Shown here: piece after piece, positions 50,790-61,800 of the stretch
Position numbering within the stretch: position 1 is the stretch's first letter
How the letters are laid out: every line of letters starts with the position of its first letter
Assembly: GCA_037074615.1 (NCBI GenBank)
Contig: CM073520.1
Coordinates: 34,963,527-35,027,526 of the forward strand
From: Leucaena leucocephala
Taxonomy: Eukaryota > Streptophyta > Magnoliopsida > Fabales > Fabaceae
DNA length: 64,000 nucleotides
Direction of reading: 5' to 3'
Program-made: the position numbers and the translations under genes
Notes under the pieces: model-generated
The model's database searches: none
Told to the model about the DNA's origin: nothing
The model's input: the letters and a program-made list of their open reading frames with translations, nothing else

Positions 50790-51035
50790 CATAATGATTT
50801 GATATGGTTCATATGATGGCCTTCAAATAACTGCTGAATGGTTCCTTCAACAACAGTTTCCTAGGCCAGTAAGAAAGTCTAATGTTCTTGATAACATGTT
50901 TGAAAACAATTTCCATAAAATCCTGTTAAGCTGCTAGACATCATGTTGTATAAATGAATCACATACATCCCATACAAAAGCCTTGGTCAAAGGCTTATGA
51001 GATGTTTCCTTCTAGATAGATATAGTGCTGTGTTT
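50790..51035 (-). pseudogene. UBP12/13-like mid-catalytic exons (LTKxF..DSFIQHDV and TVVEGTIQQLFEGHHM)
   Basis: After an acceptor TTTCTGCAAA-type junction on plus near 51030, the minus strand reads ETSHKPLTKAFVWDVCDSFI, QHDV, stop, QLNRIL. The family has TSVATKELTKSFGWDTYDSF, then MQHDVQELNRVL. Further on, ETVVEGTIQQLFEGHHMNHI (about 50862-50800). The QHDVQE glutamine codon has become TAG. The catalytic Cys box (family GATCYMNSLL) upstream was not found anywhere in the window. Confidence 0.85.
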
Positions 51036-51899
51036 CTGCAAAAAAAAACAACAACGTCCTCACATGCATGTTAAAACACAATTAAGAGGACAAAATAGAA
51101 GCCCCAAGCACCAAATGAAACAACTCTACTATCTCAAGAAAACAAATTACAAAATGCTTGACATATATGAGATGCACTAGCGTGGGGCACTTGAGTGTAT
51201 TGGACACAATTAGGCCAATAAAACCCAAATTAACATAATTAAAGTACAAAACGCCCAAAATAAGTTAGGTAAATATGTGAAGAAAATAACTGGAAACATT
51301 AAATCCCCATACCAAGACTCTTGCACTACTAAACAAAATCAATCATGAAATAGACTTGAACTATGAAAAATAAATAAGTTAGAAGAAAGACAAATTGAAT
51401 TGTCACAGTCATGGGCAAAATCAATCTTGAAAATAGGCTTGAACTATGAAAATAAAGAGGGAAAGAGGTCAAAAGAAAGACAAATTGAATTGACTCAAAC
51501 TGCAGAACTCAAATAAATACAACCAAGAACTAAGTATGCAATCAAAGTCATCAATAACAAATACAAAAATTCATGTTTAGATGCAGAGCTTAGCAAGACA
51601 AGTGAGATAGCCACACAAGGATATAAAGTGTATCACTCAACTCACTAGTACAGGGGTTCTTTCGCTCAATTCACCTGCTCAATCACCCTACCATAGGCTT
51701 GTAGTAGTTCTAATTCTCTACCACTTGTTACATATGCAATCAAAAATCAAGAGGTCTTTGTGGCTTGAAATGTAAGGGTGTGGAATGAAGTGCTCAAGAA
51801 TGCATTGAATGGGGAAGGTTAATGATTAATGTAGGGTTAACATGGTGCTCAAGTGTTTGTGGAGCATTTAATGATGATCAAACTTCTTATCAAGCAAAT

Positions 51900-53400
51900 A
51901 GGATGCAGGGCTAATTTATTCTTTCTTTTTTCTTCTCTTTTTCTCTTCCAACTTTCTTGGGCCGTTATGTATATGCTCTTTTGACGCGAACCTTCATATT
52001 GGTGATACAAAGGCCCGGTTACTCAAGCGTTAATAACTCAAAGGCACCAAGATGCTACTAGCACGCTCATGGTTCTTACCAACCGTTTGACGCGAAGATC
52101 GACATTGGTGATGAAGACCCCCGGTTACTAAGCTAGCTTAAACCAGCGGAGCAGAATTTTTTTTCCATTTTTCCTTCCAACTTTCTTAGGCCGTTATGTA
52201 CATGCTCTTTTGACGCGAACCTTCATATTGGTGATACAAAGGCCCGGTTACTCAAGCGTTAATAACTCAATGGCACCAAGATGCTACTAGCATGCTCATG
52301 GCTCTTACTAGCCGTTTGACGCGAAGATCAACATTGGTGATGAAGACCCCCGGTTACTAAGCTAGCTTAAACCAGCGGAGCAGAATTTTTTTGTTTCTTT
52401 TCCTTTTCTTTTTCTGTTTTTCTTTTGTTTGTTTTTTTACTATTGCCTGCTTGCACCTTGACTACTAACAAACACGTGTAGTGATAATGGTAACACATTG
52501 TGCAATGTCAATCCATGTTAAAATCATAGATCATACTCCAATTAGGATGGGTTGAAATAACTTATGCATTCTTGTACGAAAAGGGGTATGGAATGAATAA
52601 TGGAATGAGAAGGCCAGTAGGCTCAAAGGGGTAGCAAAGGATACATTCATTGAAGGGTAGGCCATTTGGTCTAACTAGCTAGCAAAAATGAAGGCCTCTA
52701 TCATATAAATGAGTTGCACATGTGTAAGGTAGTCGTGTAAAGAACTAGGACAAGTTCTGAAGAGCAAGTCGAGACAAGTAAAAAATCACACAATAATTGA
52801 ATATTCAGGCTCAAAATTCCTTCCAACAGGGCTATACTATCTCACATAATTCAATCAAGCTAAACAATGCATCATCACATAAATCCTAGTACAAGCGATC
52901 AACTTCCCTTCATGCAACCTCAAAATCAACACAAAATGCCTTTGTTCCTTCCAAAACTATTTTTTTTAAGGGATGGAAAAATAAAACTTTCCAAAGGTAA
53001 AAATTTTCTAAATCACCCCCAAACACACAATTAACCCTTGCATCGTCCTTAATGCAATATAAACTAATGATCCAAGAGATGGATTAAAAAATAAAACAAG
53101 GGAGGATATGGAGAGAGGAAGACAACTACTAGCTAAAGGAAGGAAAATACTGCCTTCTAATAATCTCTCCCCCAAACTTGGTCTTGTCCATAAAAAGAAA
53201 ATCCCACAGTTAATGCAAATAAGAAAAGAGCAATTAAGGAAAGAGACAACTTAGTGTGTTTATGCTGCTTGAGGGTTTTGAAATTTGAATTCCTATCCTC
53301 GATGAGAAATAGGCAACCACTCGAGTAGCTTTTTTCTTCAAATCTTTCTCTAGCATCTTTGGGTGGTGGCTCAAGTTTAATTTGTGGAGTCACAATGAAC
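51900..53400. mobile_element. Retrotransposon-like non-coding region (possibly Ty3/gypsy)
   Basis: Unique, GC-balanced sequence with no deubiquitinase or array phrases. It includes a CTCCCCCAAACTTGGTCTTG word with nearby TTGCATCGTCCTTAATGCAA, a style I associate with non-coding parts of large plant Ty3/gypsy elements. The minus strand at 53393-53157 has a 78-codon frame (PPPKDARERFEEKS) ending in a hydrophobic stretch. No gag, protease or polymerase motif and no LTR pair was found, so the assignment is weak. Confidence 0.3.
51945..52395. repeat. 229 bp tandem duplication with a nested ~106 bp repeat
   Basis: TTGACGCGAACCTTCATATT starts at 51981 and again at 52210 (period 229 bp). Within each unit a related word TTGACGCGAAGATC(G/A)ACATT starts 106 bp later (52087 and 52316). 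Each unit ends ACTAAGCTAGCTTAAACCAG and AGCGGAGCAGAATTT-like sequence. The two units are nearly identical, so the outer duplication is young compared with the inner one. Confidence 0.9.
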
Positions 53401-54175
53401 CATGACAGCCTCCTAATTGAGATCCCTACAAGAAATTTAGCAAACTGAAATCAACATCACTTCCAACACCAAGTATGCTTACACTTGTGATAAACAATTA
53501 TGCTATGGCAATAAGGAACAAAATATGGTTATATTTGGGGTGGGTGGAACTACTTTTAGCTTACCAAGGAAAGAAGCAATACTTAGGAGAGTTTGGGGTC
53601 CACATTAATGTATGACACAATTTATTTCAGAAACTGAATCAATATAATTTGAATCTTAACCACCTCAGACTATAATTAAGTATATACTTTGAATCAATAA
53701 AATTTTTATTTATGAGCTCCATTTTAATTAAGTATATAGCAGAGTATATAAAGAAAAATGCTGCAATGCTCTCCTTTATACATAAAACAACCCCAACTAG
53801 AGAAGCAAAATGACTCAGTTTCTTATTACACATGGCAACAGGAAAAATTGTTGAAGAACACTTGCCACATAGAGAGTACCTTTTCAGATTGAGTATTTGT
53901 TATAAATTTGATTAACCATGGTCGAGCTGAACTGAGTATATCTACCCCACCTATATGGCAATGCTGATGAATCCGCAATGCATTGACAAATGATCAAAAT
54001 TGTTCCCTTTTGGGAATATAAGTATCTACCTGTTCATTGCAATTCAATGGCAATCAGAACCAACAGTCAAAACAATGGTATATAGCAATTCACTGGGGAA
54101 AAAACAATACGGGAAGATATTAATTCAACCAAAACTATAAATGCAAAAAAATCAAGTTACCAGTTGTAACCACCG
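53401..54175. other. Intron-like spacer of the UBP12/13-like locus, nothing recognised
   Basis: Moderately AT-rich, not array-like. The rest of the MATH domain and the first catalytic exons would be expected between here and 51.0 kb, but I could not find them; they appear to be lost or replaced by the 51.9-53.4 kb insertion. Confidence 0.4.
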
Positions 54176-54179
54176 ATCA

Positions 54180-54953
54180 GAGTAGAGTTTTCTTGTAAGC
54201 CTAGAAAAATTGTAAATGGTCCAAGTGAATCTCCCGGATGGTGAGTCGTCCGCCACTGGAGGAGTTTCCACTGCACTACTATTTTCCGCTCGGACAACTA
54301 AGGCAAACATAGATGTGAAAACATTAAAAATAAGTAACTCAACTAGTAATACATACCACTATGCCATTTATAAAACAAAGGAAAGAGTTTTAAATATTCA
54401 TAATTTTAAATGGACCAAATAAACTAGACCAGGCCCTGAGAATATCCACAATGAATAACACCCACATGCCAACCCAAATAACAGCCTTGCCAACAGAAAA
54501 ACAATAAAATGAACATTGCGAACCGCTTCGACTTCATTAGGCCTAGCGCTCAATTTACATTGAGCATAGTTGACCAAATCATTAAACTGATTGCCCTAAG
54601 ACAATATCTGATAACAGTAAGTGAGATTATTTTCGCGCTAAGTATTATCATCATAGGCATTAAGTGTTTGAATTTCTAAATAGAAACCTCTAAGTGACAT
54701 GCAGAGCATTTACCTTCTAGCGACGAGGACCCTCTGGAAAGTCGAAGCGGGGAACGAGCACCTCATCATCCTCCTGCTGTTGTAAGGGGAAAAAAGTCAA
54801 ATTGGGAAACCGGATCAGTGAACGAAAATCCCAGCCACTAAGAAAAACAAGAGAGAAAGGTACAAAAGGAAGGAACAGCTACAAAAAGAAAGCGAAGAAC
54901 AGAGAAAAAAGGAACCTGGATCACATTAGTGGCAGAGGAGTCATCAGAGTCAT
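54180..54953 (-). pseudogene. UBP12/13-like N-terminus and start of MATH domain (three exons)
   Basis: Exon 1 (54953 to about 54916) reads MTLMTPLPLM, then a TGA; the family starts MTLMTPPP. Exon 2 (54776-54714) reads QEDDEVLVPRFDFPEGP, then a stop; the family has QEDDEVLVPRTDLPE. Exon 3 (54297 to about 54180) reads AENSSAVETPPVADD and GRFTWTIYNFSRLTRKLYSD, which is the start of the MATH (TRAF-homology) substrate-binding domain (FTWTIENFSRLNTKKLYSD). GT donors and AG acceptors are still visible. Small insertions and deletions at the ends of exons 1 and 2 break the frame. This is the 5' end of the deubiquitinase locus spread leftwards in the window. Confidence 0.85.
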
Positions 54954-55140
54954 TGGCTAGACCATTGAGGCGGTTCCAACCGCAGAATCCGGACAGTCAC
55001 AGTGAGTGAGAAGAAGGAAAAGCAAAGAGAAGGGAGAGATGCAAGAAAGCGAAGATGATCTATGCAGTAAACGGGAGGCGATGGGTCCCGTCAAGAAAGC
55101 CACCGCCCGAGTCTTAATGATTTGAGAGATGTCCAACGGA

Positions 55141-55249
55141 TAAAAACGCAACCCACGAAATGCGTAATAAAAACGCAACCCACGAAATGGGGTTGCGTTT
55201 TTATCAATCTACCATCTAAAAATGTTGGGGTTGCGTTTTTATCAATCTA
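55141..55249. repeat. Paired direct repeats forming a perfect hairpin upstream of the UBP12/13-like start
   Basis: TAAAAACGCAACCCACGAAA-TG occurs twice (55141-55162, 55168-55189). It is followed by GGGTTGCGTTTTTATCAATC-TA twice (55190-55211, 55228-55249). ATAAAAACGCAACCC (55167-55181) and GGGTTGCGTTTTTAT (55190-55204) are perfect 15-base inverted repeats with an 8-base loop, and the outer copies can also pair. It lies about 190 bp upstream of the pseudogene ATG. It could be a mini transposon end, a recombination footprint or a former promoter element. Confidence 0.9.
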
Positions 55250-56390
55250 AAATCCAAAACTGTTTTTAATATATGCTTTTCTCAAACAAATTTCGATTTA
55301 GTTTTTTTATGCTGCTTTTTTATTCTTATTTTATTTTATCTTAATTTTTTTTTCAGCTACCTTAATATTTATATTAAAATATAAACATAATAAAACATGC
55401 CCTTAATGAGAGGTAATATTATTTTTAATAAGAAGACTCACGTTTTTATTATTTTCCCATTAATAGAATTTTTAACAAAAATATACGTGACAAAAAAGAT
55501 GAAAATGAGATGACAGAGGTAGATGTCCTTGTGCATCCTACAAATAGTCAGACATAAGAATCTAAGCTCACCCACATAAATATGCAGTTGCTTAAATTAT
55601 CCCCTCCACTGCATACAGCATCTTCCAATTATTATTACTATTTATTATTATTATTATTATTTAGCGTATTGGCACTATTATTAAAGCCAGTAAAACCATT
55701 AAAAAAATTAATGAATCTTGTATGTTTGTTAATTTCAAAAGGTGAAATTGGTCAAATTTTAATAATTGAAGAATTGATCTTAAAGTTATATTCCTCTTAT
55801 TCTTAGATATAGTATATCTATTTTTTATATTTTTTAAATTTTTTTAATATTCTCTTAATAATTATTAAATAAATTAAATAAAATAATTAAAGTATTTTAA
55901 AATAACATATTATATTAAATAATTTAATTAATTTTTTAATTTAATTAAATTAATTAAATAAATTTTATATTAAGTATTAAATATTTGTGTAGATAACAGA
56001 TATCTTCACCTTTATTCATTTTTGGTGAAGCAATGTTCACTTGCTTTTAATTATGAAAATTTCACATCATATTTAATTAATTTTTTACGGGATGTCCATA
56101 AAAAATTTGTATTCAATATTAACCTAATATTCTAAAGGAGACTGATAGAGTGAAGGAAACTGATTATAGTATTTTAAGAAAAATATGTTATAGTAAATAA
56201 TATAATTAAATTCTTTAATCTAATTAAATTAATTAAATATATTTTATATTTAAAATTTAAAAAGTATTATTTATTTCAACTTGATCCCAAATATTTGAAC
56301 TTATCTATTTGTGAAATAACTTAGTTTCTCAATCTGACCTTCAAGTTACTTTTAACTTGTCTCTTATCAAAATTACAGTGCATATATTCA
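55250..56390. other. AT-rich intergenic DNA between the UBP12/13-like locus and the LINE fragment
   Basis: Plain AT-rich sequence without array phrases, including an ATT-repeat stretch (about 55630-55663). A 74-codon plus-strand frame (55582-55803) has no family motif. No gene called. Confidence 0.5.
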
Positions 56391-56399
56391 GTTTTACTT

Positions 56400-57085
56400 C
56401 TACTCAGACGAAAATCCTTCGACTCTAAAGTATTTCTTCATAATTCAAATTTAAAATTAATCTCTTCTCTTGACTCCGCCATAAGAACTATATCGTCCGC
56501 AAAAAACATACACTTAGGGATTTTTTCTTGAATAGGCTTAGTTAGAACATCTACTACTAGATTAAATAAATAAGGAATCAAAACTGATCCCTGATGTAGA
56601 TCAATCCTTATGGAAAAATCCTTTATTTCGCCCCCAGACATTCTTACAGTAGTTGTTACCCCCTCATACATATCTTTTATTGCCTTGATATATGCCATAC
56701 GTACACCTTTCTTTTCCAAAGCTTTCTAAAGCACCTCTCTTGGCACTCGATCATATGCTTTTTCTAAGTCAATGAAGACCATATGCAAGTCTATTCTTTC
56801 AATCCGGTACCTTTCCATTAACCCCTTAATAAATAAATCGTATCTATTGTAGACCTACTTGACATGAAACCACACTGATTCTCAGTAATATCAGTCTCTA
56901 ATCTCAACCTGTGTTCAATTATCTTTTCCCACAACTTCATAGTGTGACTCATAAGCTTTATCCCCCTGTAGTTTGCACAATTTTGAATATCCCCTTTATT
57001 TTTGTAAATAGGAACTAAAATACTTTTCCTCTATTTATCTGACATTTTCTTAGAATTTAATATCACATTAAAAGGTTTAGCAAGC
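56400..57085 (-). mobile_element. LINE (non-LTR retrotransposon) reverse transcriptase fragment
   Basis: Read on the minus strand from about 57085: YKNKGDIQNCANYRGIKLMS, HTMKLWEKIIEHRLR, ITENQCGF, then after frame breaks KKGVRMAYIKAIKDMYEGV, DLHQGSVLIPYLFNLVVDVL and the catalytic-type motif FADDIVLMAESREE. These are consecutive parts of the RT domain of plant LINE-like elements. Stops and frame changes (for example near 56720 and 56840) and the lack of endonuclease and of a poly(A) tail show it is a dead fragment. The AT-rich array resumes immediately at its 5' side. Confidence 0.9.
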
Positions 57086-57089
57086 CACA

Positions 57090-57830
57090 TAAATAAAAAA
57101 ATAAATAGAGAGAAGTCTCACAAAATAAATTAATTAATATAATTTAAAAAATATATAAATAATGAAACAACATAAAAATGAAGAAATGAACAAATGATCT
57201 AGACAAGATAAATTGTTAAACCCAAAAAAAATCAAACATAAAATGAAACAAGCAATGGAACCACGCGATGAAAAATAAATAATAGTGCATACCCAACAAA
57301 ATGAACAGTTTAAAAAAATGAAGAAATAAAAAAATAAAATAGAGATGAGAAATGAATGACAGATGGATTACTAACAATTAAAAATTAAATAATAGAGCAA
57401 ATCCAATAGGGACAAATAAATGAATGATATATTAACAAATAAGTAATAAATAAAGTGTATAGCTCAACAAAAAGTAAATAAACCAACGATAAAAGAAATG
57501 AGAAAAAAAGAATAAATAGAGACAAATAAATAATAGTTCATAGCCCAACAAAACCAACAAATTAAACAATAAGAAAATGAAAAATATAGATAATGAAATT
57601 GAGCACAACCTATTAGCCAGAAGCCAAAATTTTAAATATGAATAATGAAGAAATGGAAAAAATAAATAGAACCAAGTAAATGAATGATAAATTACTAACA
57701 AATAAAATTAATAAACTAGTACAATTTAGAGAAAATATAAATAATGACACAAGTAGAATTGATAGTAATATAAATAATGAAGAAATAAATAAATTAATAT
57801 AATTTAGGGAAAAATATAAATCATAAGGCA
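57090..57830. repeat. AT-rich repeat array, block 7
   Basis: Array phrases in the usual orientation (AACAAATAAGTAATAAATAA, GAACCAAGTAAATGAATGAT). Part of it (57600-57760) resembles 38700-38860 and 43890-44050. Confidence 0.8.
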
Positions 57831-58640
57831 AGCGGAATTCAACTATTAATGAGGAGCTCTCTAGGAAAAATAAATATAAACAAGATAAATTATTAAACCC
57901 AACAAAATAAAATATAAAAAATGAAATAAGCAAAATTAAACCATGACCTCCTAAACCCTAAACAATAATTTATGGGTTATGGAATGATAGGAATAATAGA
58001 TTACTAAAAGTGAAAATTAAATAATAGTGCTAAGCTAAATAAATAAATAAATATAATTTAGACAAAAAATATAAATAATGAAACACATTACCTTAAGCCA
58101 ATTTTAAATATAAATAATGAAAAATAGATAAAATAAATATAGACAAGCAAATGAATGATTGGCAACGGGGGTGGCAAAAATGATAGAGAAAGAAGAGATG
58201 ATGGTGGTGACAATAAGTAATAGGCAGTGAAAGTGAACACATTTTCAACTATAGACTATGAGTACTTAACAAGAATAAAGAAGTATCAAGAGCAAATTAA
58301 CAAATTAATTACAATAAATTCACCAACAAAATAAGATAATACATATTAGAAATTAACAAAAGCAATCAAGCTCATAGACAAGTGTCAAGCCACAGATAAC
58401 CAGTGCAATAAAAAATTACAAATACAAATAAAACAGCGAGGAGGGAGAGAAATTAGAGACCAAGAGGGTTATTTCTGTATTCACCGTTTTTCTAAACTTT
58501 ATTTTTACCATAGTAAATAAAATATAAATATGAGGACAAGATAGGCAAGCACTTTATTGATAACCTTTCCTCACAAATAACCCCTCACCATCTGTCTACA
58601 CAAAGAATTCAAAACAAAATACCCAAATCTAAGAAAAAAA
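57830..58640. repeat. Segmental duplication C, right copy
   Basis: Partner of 34080-34900, with the same landmark order and small indels. It includes a stretch CCATGACCTCCTAAACCCTA; the CCTAAACCC part is telomere-like but too short to mean more. Confidence 0.8.
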
Positions 58641-58809
58641 GAGAAAGACTTATAATCTTCATGTCCCACATAACGATACAAATTAAAAGTATTTTGTATT
58701 TGTGGTGGGTGTATCAAGATATTAAATTCATAACTTGTCATACTTTCAATGCATGATCAATACATCTATAAAATACAAACAACGTATGAAAAAATAAAGT
58801 TAGAAATTA

Positions 58810-61800
58810 TGCAGATGATAGAAATAAAAAACTAGATAAAGCAACCAAATGATAAATTATTAACAAATAAATAATAAATAAAAGTGTATTGCCCAAAAAA
58901 GTAAATAAATTAATATGATTTTGGAAAAAAATAAATAAACAAGGAAAAATTTCCATTTCTAAATATCAATAACAAATGAATAAAAAAATAAATAAACATG
59001 AGAAAAGTATATAGCTCAAAAAAATTAAATAAGTCAAAATTTTATATATAAAATACAGTACTAACAAATAAACAATAAATAATAATGCACAACCCAATAA
59101 AATAATACTGAAGAGATGAAATAGATAAATAAAGGCAAGTGAATGATATATTACAATTTTAAATATAAATACTGGAAAAATAGATATAGAAAAAAATGAA
59201 TGATAGATTCCTAACAAATAAATAACAAAATATAATATAGAAAAAATAAAAATAGTGAATAAATGAAAAAAAAATAATAGCGCATTGCCCAAAAAAATAA
59301 AGACAAGGTTAACAAATAAACAATAAATAATAAATAACATTATATAGCCTATTAATAAATAATAAATAATAATGCATAGCCCAATGAAATAATAATGAAG
59401 AGATGAAATAAATAAATAAAGGCAAGTGAATGATAGATTACAATTTATTTTGAAGCCAACATTTTAAATATAAATAGATATAAGAAAAAATGAATGATAG
59501 ATTACTGACAAATAAATATCAAAATATAATATAGGAAAAATAAAAATAATAAATAAAAAAAATAAATACAGCCAATTAACAAACATGATAGTGTGCAAAT
59601 CAATATAATCTAAGAATAAATAATTAAACAAGCAGAATTGATTATACTCTTAAGCAAACTTTTTAATTATATATAATGAATAAATATTACATTGATAAAT
59701 AGTGTTATAAGGTTAAGAAGTAAACAAATACATGATAAATAATATTATATTGATAAATAAACCAATATGTAGAAAAATATAGGGTTGCATAGCACAATCT
59801 TATTTCTTCTAATATATTAATCTTATTTATAGTATAATTTAATTTATAATTTTTTAATTTAGTATAATTTTACACATAATTTTATTTCTCAATTACTAAA
59901 AATTATACTATAAATAAAATTAAAATATATGAGAAATAAAATTAATTATAAATAATGAAACAAGTGGAAGAACTCCAACAATTTGAAAAAATAGACTATA
60001 TAAATTATTATACCAAAATAGAATGAATGATAAATTAATAATAGCATGTAGCTCAACAAAATAAATAAATCAATATAATTTAGAAACAATAAATAATAGT
60101 GTGTAACCCAATAAAATAAATAAATCAATATAATTTAAGAATAGACAAGCAAATGAATAATAATAACACATAAACAATAAATAATAACTTATAGCTAATA
60201 AAATAAATCAATCAATATAATTTATACATAAATTTCTACCTCATTTGAGTTGACAAGTTAATTTTTTTTTTAAAAAAAAAGAGAGAGAGACAAACAAATG
60301 AATGATAACTTATTAACAAATAAAAGAAATAGATCAGCAAAGCAAAGTAAATAAATCAATACAATTTAGCAAAGTAATATAAATGATAAAACAAGTAAAA
60401 TTGAACTACCAGTGATTTTTTAATATAAATAATAAAGAAATAAAAAATAAATAAAAACTGAGTGAAAAATAATAATGCTAATAAATTATCCATAATTTAA
60501 AAAATATAAATAATAAAATAAGTGAGGCCTTCCACCTCAATGGGAGCTCTCAATCCAAAAATAAAATAACACAACAAAATAAAGAAAACAATATAATTTA
60601 TGAAAAAATATAAATAATGAAAAATTGAGCATATAAAACAAATAAGTAGAAAAAAGATAAATTATTAAAATAAACAAAATAAAATATAAAAAAAATGTTT
60701 CCTCTGCACGATGAGGAACTCTCAAGCCAACTTTTAAGCCACATTTAAATATAAATAATAAAAAATAAACAAGCCATACGTTCCTAATAAATAGAAGAGA
60801 TGAAATAAATAAATAAATAAAGGTAAGTGAATGATAAATTACAATTTATTTAGATGCTAAAATTTTAAATATAAATAATAAAAAAATAGATATAGGAACA
60901 ATGAATGATAATCTAACATATAAATAACAAAATAAAATATAAGAAAAATAAAAATAATGAATAAATAAGAAAAATATATATATAGAGCCAAGAAACAAAA
61001 TTAATAAAACAATCAGATTGATTCTACTCGAGGTCTTTTAATTATAAATAATAAAAAATAAAAAATAAATAGCTCGTTAATATAATTTATATAAATAATG
61101 AAGAAATAAAGATAAGAACTTATTAAAAATATAAATAATGAAACAAGAATTGAACTACCCGATTTTTAAATATAAATAATCAATAAAATAGATACAATCA
61201 GAAGATAAATTATTAATAAATAAATAATAACTAATAGTATAAAAAATAGTGATAAAGTAACAAATAAACAATAAATGATAAATAAAATTGATAAAACTAA
61301 TTTTAATATGTATCTAGTATTCTAATCTTATTTATAATATAATTTTATCCATATTTTTTTAATTTAATATAATTTAAAAATTAACAAATAAATAATAAAT
61401 AATAGTGAATAGGACAATAAAACAAATAAATATAATTTAGAGAAAAAATATAAATAATGGAACAAATAAAAAAATTAAAAACAATCAAATGAATGATCAA
61501 TTATGAACAAGTAAGCAACAAACAAACAAATTAAATAATGAAAAATGAAATAAATAAATAAATAAATAATAAAAATGATAAATTATTAGCAAATAAACAA
61601 TAAACAATAGTGCATTAAACAAGTAAAATTGAACTACCAATGGGAACGCTCAAATCAAAATTTTAAATATAAATAAAAAATAAATAAAGACAAGCAAATA
61701 ATAATAAATTATTGATAATAGTGGATAGCTGAACAAAATAAAAAAATTAAAAATAAAGAAATGAAAAAAATAAAGCCTAGCAAATGAATGATAAATTATT

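Larger units (their letters stand above)
44420..51890. repeat. Segmental duplication B, right copy
   Basis: Partner of 22940-27520. The right copy is longer because it keeps or gained 48420-51310, which holds the triplicated deubiquitinase block and the mid-catalytic exons. It also keeps 47440-47740, replaced by different sequence in the left copy. Confidence 0.85.

Noticed and set aside
54216..54422. Plus-strand 68-codon frame at the MATH-domain exon
   Set aside because: It is antisense to a clear deubiquitinase exon on the minus strand and has no family resemblance.
22940..54953. A functional UBP12/13 gene with giant repeat-filled introns
   Set aside because: Exons are out of order and duplicated, several carry stops or frameshifts, and neither the catalytic Cys box nor the His box could be found.
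57938..57965. Telomere-type CCCTAAA words near 57950
   Set aside because: Only one or two partial units are present, too few for an interstitial telomere tract.
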